Positions 60,039-64,000 of a stretch of 64,000 nucleotides of DNA are shown here, in pieces (position 1 is the stretch's first letter; each line of letters opens with the position of its first letter). The stretch is from Brevundimonas goettingensis (lineage in GTDB: Bacteria > Pseudomonadota > Alphaproteobacteria > Caulobacterales > Caulobacteraceae). The stretch is taken from contig NZ_CP062222.1 of the NCBI RefSeq assembly GCF_017487405.1, positions 538,501-602,500 of the forward strand. Direction: 5' to 3'. A program made the translations under genes and the position numbers. A model generated the notes under the pieces. The model made no database searches. It had not been told where the DNA came from and worked only from the letters and a program-made list of their open reading frames with translations.

Positions 60039-61292
60039 TTACTGGCCGGGGCGCGAGACGTAGAAGGTCGCGGCGTTGCCGACGGCGTTGGAGCCGGTGA
60101 TGACGTTGCGGTTGGCGCCCGAGATGGTCGTATTGGCCGAGGCGCTGACGTTTCCGTCGTTGGTCTGGTTGTTGGTGGCGTTCAGCGTGGCCTGGCATTC
60201 GGCGCAGGCATAGCCCGTGACCGAGTTGCCCGCCGCATTGGCCGAGACATAGGCGTCATAGCCTTGGGCGCCCGAGAACTCGGCCCGGACCTCGACCCCG
60301 CCCGAGTTGATCTGGCTGTTGTCCAGCTCAAGGTATTTGTCGTTGTTGCCCACCGAGGCGGCGTTGCCCGTGCCCTCGGCCGAGGCCACGGCGCGGCCGT
60401 AGTCATAGGCGGTGGTGACGGCGGTCGAGGCGACGGCGGAGAAATTCTCCTGCTGCGTCCGCGCGACGACCGAGCCGCCCTTGTTGGCGATGACCGCCTG
60501 GTTGGCCGTGGCCACCGAGGCGCCGGTCAGGTCCCAGGCGTTGCCGGCGTTGGCGCTGGTGTTGGCCGTGACCGCGTCGCCGGTCGAGCGCTGGCCGATA
60601 TAGATCGACTGACCCGACTGGTCCTCGCCGTTGACCGCGGCGGCGTTGTTGATGGCCTGGGCGCCGAACACGGCCCCGGCGGGGATGTACTGGGTCTCGG
60701 CCAGGTTCTCGGCGCGCACCGAGGCGTCCGACACCTGATGCACGGCGCCCGAGATGACCCCGACATTGCCGGCCAGGGCGGCGGCGTTGCCGGTCGCGGC
60801 GGCGGTGACATTGGCCCCACCCAGCAGGCGGGCGGTCCCGCCGCGGATGGCGGTCGAGGCCGTGATCTCGGACGGGCCGACGCGCTGGTCGGAATCGATG
60901 GCCAGGTTCCCGCCATAGCCGCCGCCGGCCAGGTAGTTGCCGTTGGCCTGGGTCGTGGCGTTGATGATGCCGCCCGTGTCGCCGGTGGGATTGATCTCGG
61001 TCGTGGCGCGGGTGTTGCCGTTCATCGTCTGGACGTTGCGAACGTCCAGATCCACGCCCTCGGTCGCGCCCGACAGGCTGTTGCCCGTCGCCGCGTTGGA
61101 CACGGTCACCTGATCGGTCGCGCCCTCGACATTGAGGGTCTGGCCGCTGACGACGTCGCCGAGCTGCAGCTGATTGTTCAGGACCAGGGCGCCGGGCGCC
61201 GTCTGGGCCGAAGCCTCAGTAGCGGCTGCTGCGACGCACATCACCGTCGCGGCCAGCATGCCAGCGGTTCGGATCGGCGCGGGTCTGGCCAT
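60039..61292 (-). CDS. hfaD: Holdfast-anchor protein HfaD
   Basis: 417 residues from the ATG at 61292. A signal peptide (GMLAATVMCVAAAATEASA) is followed by a long Asn/Ala/Thr/Gly-rich repetitive chain (SNAATGNSLSG; AATGNAAALAGNVG; ANAAGNSVTG) typical of surface beta-solenoid or amyloid-like adhesins. In Caulobacter HfaD is an outer-membrane-associated protein that helps fasten the holdfast polysaccharide to the cell. The start lies within the hfaB 3' end, an overlap of 77 bases; the ATG at 61259 is an alternative. It is the last gene of hfaA-hfaB-hfaD. Confidence 0.85.
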   Translation of the reverse strand: MARPAPIRTAGMLAATVMCVAAAATEASAQTAPGALVLNNQLQLGDVVSGQTLNVEGATDQVTVSNAATGNSLSGATEGVDLDVRNVQTMNGNTRATTEINPTGDTGGIINATTQANGNYLAGGGYGGNLAIDSDQRVGPSEITASTAIRGGTARLLGGANVTAAATGNAAALAGNVGVISGAVHQVSDASVRAENLAETQYIPAGAVFGAQAINNAAAVNGEDQSGQSIYIGQRSTGDAVTANTSANAGNAWDLTGASVATANQAVIANKGGSVVARTQQENFSAVASTAVTTAYDYGRAVASAEGTGNAASVGNNDKYLELDNSQINSGGVEVRAEFSGAQGYDAYVSANAAGNSVTGYACAECQATLNATNNQTNDGNVSASANTTISGANRNVITGSNAVGNAATFYVSRPGQ

Positions 61293-62271
61293 TGTTGCTG
61301 TCCGTGTTTGCATAGGCGGGGTAGTAGCCGCCGGTCGGGCCGACCGAGCCCAGCGGATCGTGGGCGGCGTCCAGGCAGATCTGCGGACCCGGGGCGCCAT
61401 AGAGGTTGGCCATCATCTCCAGGGTGCCGCGCTCGATCAGCGAACGGACCGCCAGCTGGACCGGCTCCATCCCGCCCGTGCCGGCCGAGATGTCGAAGAC
61501 GTTGCCGTCGAGGAAGTCGAACACCCCGGCCGAAATCTCCCGGCCGATGATCTGCTTCTGGTAGGAAATGACGTCGACCACCTCCATCGAGGTCGTCTGG
61601 ACCAGACGCAGGTCGATGGCGACGTTCATGACGAAGACCTTGCCCTGGATAAGGGCCGAGCCCGGGCGGGCCGAGTCGACCTCGCCCTGACCGATGTCCA
61701 CACCGGCGGAGCGGATGTTGAAATTCACCTCGGTCACCCCGCCGACGAGGTAGAAGTCCGAGCCCGGCACCTGGCCGGCGAGGATGCGGCGATAGTTGTT
61801 GCTGTCCGGGGCGCCGCCGGCGGCCGCGCCCTCGTCGCCGATCAGCTTGTTGTTGGCATAGCGGAGCTCCAGCTCCGAGATGGAAGTGTCGTAGCGCTCG
61901 ACCATCCGGGCGCCGGCCTTGGCGAGGGCCGAATAGGCCATCAGGGACGCGCCCTGGGTGATCTGGCGGCCGCCGTCCGAGGAGACCGAGCCGGTGTAGT
62001 CGCTGATCCGGCCCACCGCGATGCGCGGCGAGGGCAGGTTGTAGCGGCGCGCATAGTCCGACAGGCAGTAGAGGGCCGTGGAATAGGGCGTGGGGTTGGC
62101 CGTCACCGGGGCGTTGCCGATGGGCGTCGCATACTGGCCGCCCGGTCCGGCGACCGTGCTCACGCAGCCGGACATCAGGGCGCCGATGGCGCAGGCCGCG
62201 CCGACGATGCGCACCCGTTTGGCCAGGGGGCGTTTGGCCAGAGGGCTTTTGGAGAGGGTGCGTTCAGTCAT
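61216..62271 (-). CDS. hfaB: Holdfast-anchor lipoprotein HfaB (CsgG family)
   Basis: 351 residues. Lipobox LMSGC with Cys36 makes it an outer-membrane lipoprotein. The CsgG-type core is visible: PRIAVGRISDYTGSVSSDGG, QGASLMAYSALAKAGARMVE, YDTSISELELRYANNKLI, FYLVGGVTEVNFNIRS and VMNVAIDLRLVQTTSMEVVD. Like CsgG, it probably forms the secretion pore for its partners HfaA and HfaD. The start overlaps the hfaA stop by 8 bases. The N-terminal stretch before the lipobox is unusually long and Lys/Arg-rich. Confidence 0.93.
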   Translation of the reverse strand: MTERTLSKSPLAKRPLAKRVRIVGAACAIGALMSGCVSTVAGPGGQYATPIGNAPVTANPTPYSTALYCLSDYARRYNLPSPRIAVGRISDYTGSVSSDGGRQITQGASLMAYSALAKAGARMVERYDTSISELELRYANNKLIGDEGAAAGGAPDSNNYRRILAGQVPGSDFYLVGGVTEVNFNIRSAGVDIGQGEVDSARPGSALIQGKVFVMNVAIDLRLVQTTSMEVVDVISYQKQIIGREISAGVFDFLDGNVFDISAGTGGMEPVQLAVRSLIERGTLEMMANLYGAPGPQICLDAAHDPLGSVGPTGGYYPAYANTDSNNGQTRADPNRWHAGRDGDVRRSSRY

Positions 62272-62734
62272 CGAGGTCCAGGGTCCCGTTCAGCACCGTG
62301 CCGGCGCTGATATTGCCCGTGTTGGTTTGTCTGGAGTTGACGATCACGGTGTTATGGTTGCCCTGAACCACTACGTTCAGGCTGTTGCCGATGGCGGTCG
62401 CGCCGCCGATGGTCGTGCCGCCACTGCTGCTGGACGAGGACGACCCCGCCCCCGCATAGGCCGACGAGGCGCCGGAGCTGGCGCTGGAATAGCTGGAGGC
62501 GCCGCTCTGGATGATGCCGTCCACGATCAGACGGTTGCCGTTGGCGTCGCGCGTCGACCCGGTCGACGGCTGGGTCACCGCATAGCGGGCGTTGCCGTAT
62601 CCGGCCTGGAAGCTCGAGGCTCCGGCCGAGCCCGTCGTCTGGGCGAGGGCGAACGTCGGGCCCATGGCCGCGAGGCACACGGTCCCCAACAGGGCTCCCC
62701 CGCGGGCCGTCCGGCGCATTCTGGCAGTGGTCAT
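62264..62734 (-). CDS. hfaA: Holdfast-anchor protein HfaA
   Basis: 156 residues starting MTTARMRRTARGGALLGTVC, with a signal peptide ending near FALAQ. The mature part is small, Ser/Gly/Asn-rich and has a polyserine run; its end, GNSLNVVVQGNHNTVIVNSR, resembles curli-like amyloid subunits. In Caulobacter HfaA forms amyloid-like multimers that hold the holdfast to the stalk tip. The open frame begins 44 codons upstream, but the extension lacks signal features and would cover the promoter. A sigma-54-like site lies 39 bases upstream. Confidence 0.85.
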   Translation of the reverse strand: MTTARMRRTARGGALLGTVCLAAMGPTFALAQTTGSAGASSFQAGYGNARYAVTQPSTGSTRDANGNRLIVDGIIQSGASSYSSASSGASSAYAGAGSSSSSSSGGTTIGGATAIGNSLNVVVQGNHNTVIVNSRQTNTGNISAGTVLNGTLDLDD

Positions 62735-62772
62735 TCCGGGTCTCCGCACGGAACTTGGTTGATGGGCCGGTA

Positions 62773-62788
62773 ACCAACCCGCGTGCCA
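62773..62788 (-). promoter_or_regulatory. Candidate sigma-54 promoter of hfaA
   Basis: On the minus strand TGGCACGCGGGTTGGT matches TGGCACG-N4-TTGCW except for one G in place of the -12 C. It would give a leader of about 30 bases to the hfaA ATG at 62734. TAACCCTAACC direct words lie just upstream. If real, FlbD-like sigma-54 activators could couple holdfast and flagellum timing. Confidence 0.45.
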
Positions 62789-62851
62789 GAATGCGGTTAG
62801 GGTTATTAAGAAGCGCTTGAGATTGCAGAATTCTCCGCGCATTCCATCGAC

Positions 62852-63616
62852 ATGGGTTCCGAACACGACAGATTCGACACTCCGTCAGGCCCGCCGTCGT
62901 CGTCGCCGTGGGGAGCTCGCGCGCCCTCGCCGACGCCGGACGGCGGCGACGGGCAGGATCGCGAGCGCATCTTCAACGCGCCCCTGGCGCCGCTGCTGGT
63001 CGCCCTGTCGATGCCGGTGATGTTCTTCCTGCAGGAGCGACTGCCGGACGAGGGGTTGCGCTGGGCCTTCTTCCCGAACTCCCTGACGAACGGCGGCTGG
63101 TGGCCGGGGATTCTGACCAGCATGATCCTGCACGGCGGCTGGGCTCACGCCCTGATGAACGCCGGTTTCGCCATCGCTTTCGCCCCCCCGATCGCACGCC
63201 TGTTTTCGGGCGCGAAAGGCGGATTCATCTTTTTCGCCTATTATATAGTCTGCGGTCTGGCCGGAACCCTGGGATATGGCCTCATCCATCTGGGCTCCGA
63301 CGCGCCGATGGTCGGGGCGTCCGGGGCGGTCACCGGCCTGCTGGGCGGGGCGATCCGACTGCTCGGGACCAGTGGCCGGGTGCGGCCTCTCAGCGACCGC
63401 GGTGTGATCTCGACCAGCGCCGTCATCCTGATCCTCAACGCCGTGACCGGCCTGATCGGCTTCGCGCCGGGAGCCGACGGGGCGGGCATCGCCTGGGAGG
63501 CCCATGCCTTCGGCTTCCTGGCGGGGTTGCTGCTGATCGGTCCGCTGGCCCGCTGGTTCGGAAAACCGCCCGCAGGATTTGCGTCGGAAGCCGGTCTGGG
63601 CGATCCTCGCGCCTGA
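62852..63616 (+). CDS. Rhomboid-family intramembrane serine protease
   Basis: 254 residues. A 40-residue soluble N-terminus precedes six membrane segments. The catalytic dyad is present: Ser157 in GASGAVTG and His218 in EAHAFGFLAG. The oxyanion residues His99 and Asn103 lie in GGWAHALMNAGF. Rhomboids cut membrane proteins within the bilayer; the substrate is unknown. It is divergent from hfaA across a 117-bp gap that holds the sigma-54-like site. No AarA-type substrate is visible nearby. Confidence 0.93.
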   Translation: MGSEHDRFDTPSGPPSSSPWGARAPSPTPDGGDGQDRERIFNAPLAPLLVALSMPVMFFLQERLPDEGLRWAFFPNSLTNGGWWPGILTSMILHGGWAHALMNAGFAIAFAPPIARLFSGAKGGFIFFAYYIVCGLAGTLGYGLIHLGSDAPMVGASGAVTGLLGGAIRLLGTSGRVRPLSDRGVISTSAVILILNAVTGLIGFAPGADGAGIAWEAHAFGFLAGLLLIGPLARWFGKPPAGFASEAGLGDPRA

Positions 63617-63687
63617 AGCGGCCCGACAGGCCCGATCACGAGCCCTGCCGGCGTCGTTCTCTACAACGATAGAGAAGGAAACCCCTG

Positions 63688-64000
63688 ATGCTCGTCGCCG
63701 AAATCCTCAAGGGCAAGGGAGGGGCGGTCTTCACCCTCGCGCCCGCCGCCACCGTCGCTGAAGCCTGCGCCGAGCTGGACACCAAACGTGTCGGCGCCCT
63801 GATCGTCTGTGACGGGGACCGGGTCGCCGGGGTCTTCTCCGAGCGGGATGTGGTCAAGGCCGTCGCCGCCGACGGGGCGGCCGCGCTCGGCAAGCCGGTC
63901 TCCGACTATATGACCGCCGAAGTGGTCTTCGCCAAACCGGCCGAGACCGTCGCCATCCTGATGGGCCGGATGACCGATCGCCGGATCCGCCACCTGCCGG
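63688..64000 (+). CDS. CBS-domain protein (cut by window end)
   Basis: The first 104 codons are seen: MLVAEILKGKGGAVFTLAPA, then VAEACAELDTKRVGALIVCD, VAGVFSERDVVKAVAADG and the start of a second CBS unit (VSDYMTAEVVFAKPAETVAI; MTDRRIRHLP). Paired CBS domains bind adenosyl nucleotides and regulate partner enzymes or act alone as energy sensors. GAGAAGGA precedes the ATG. Stand-alone alphaproteobacterial CBS-pair proteins are usually about 140 residues, so most of the gene is in view. Confidence 0.9.
   Translation, partial: MLVAEILKGKGGAVFTLAPAATVAEACAELDTKRVGALIVCDGDRVAGVFSERDVVKAVAADGAAALGKPVSDYMTAEVVFAKPAETVAILMGRMTDRRIRHLP

Overview
The window is GC-rich, densely coding alphaproteobacterial chromosome. 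Gene content points to the Caulobacterales, most likely a Brevundimonas-like organism (inference). It carries the Caulobacter-type flagellar order fliF-fliG-fliH(flbE)-fliN-flbD ... flhA, the holdfast-anchor set hfaA-hfaB-hfaD, a candidate CtrA box in front of fliF, a TonB-dependent receptor of the Xanthomonas/Caulobacter type, and many 1-8 nt stop/start overlaps. No rRNA, tRNA, CRISPR array, transposase or integrase was recognised.

Layout. 1-1.3 kb: an EnvZ/OmpR-like two-component pair on the minus strand, the kinase cut by the window edge. 1.5-6.9 kb: a small unknown protein, a CNT nucleoside transporter, a glutathione S-transferase, a Phd/VapC-type toxin-antitoxin pair with a palindrome against its start codon, a thioesterase, a DUF3253 protein, a uracil-DNA-glycosylase-like protein and a lipoprotein alpha/beta hydrolase. 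7.0-15.2 kb: the flagellar operon, with a complete class A beta-lactamase lodged between flbD and flhA. 15.2-22.5 kb: a secreted SRPBCC protein, a CinY/Het-C-like secreted protein, a three-gene phosphorelay cluster (CHASE3 kinase, stand-alone receiver, receiver-HisKA_2 kinase), a Nudix hydrolase, CsbD and small unknowns. 22.5-32 kb: VWA/CoxE-like, GNAT, HDAC-like and phosphatase-like genes, then the isoprenoid-precursor run xseB-csaA-ispA-dxs, a long inverted-repeat element, DUF2239 and a TPR-methyltransferase.

32-55 kb is a pectin/uronate catabolism region. kdgK, kduD, kduI, an RpiB/DhuI-like isomerase, a LacI regulator, a hydratase and a hexuronate-type MFS transporter form the cytoplasmic half. 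A TonB receptor, GH28 polygalacturonase, tandem-domain esterase, a 1298-residue LamG protein of unknown activity and a Tat-exported esterase form the envelope half. Four near-identical sites with the core TGACACCGGT lie at the kduI/rpiB, hydratase and TonB-receptor promoters, so the LacI protein probably controls both halves. The halves are separated by an MFS transporter and the carboxynorspermidine pair (synthase-like gene plus nspC).

55-64 kb: a PAS protein, a secreted Asn-repeat protein with an apparent frameshift, an M16 protease, hfaDBA, a rhomboid protease and a CBS-domain protein cut by the window end.

The least-described parts are the 1298-residue LamG protein in the LacI-controlled pectin operon, the doubled uronate-isomerase step, and the beta-lactamase inside the flagellar operon.
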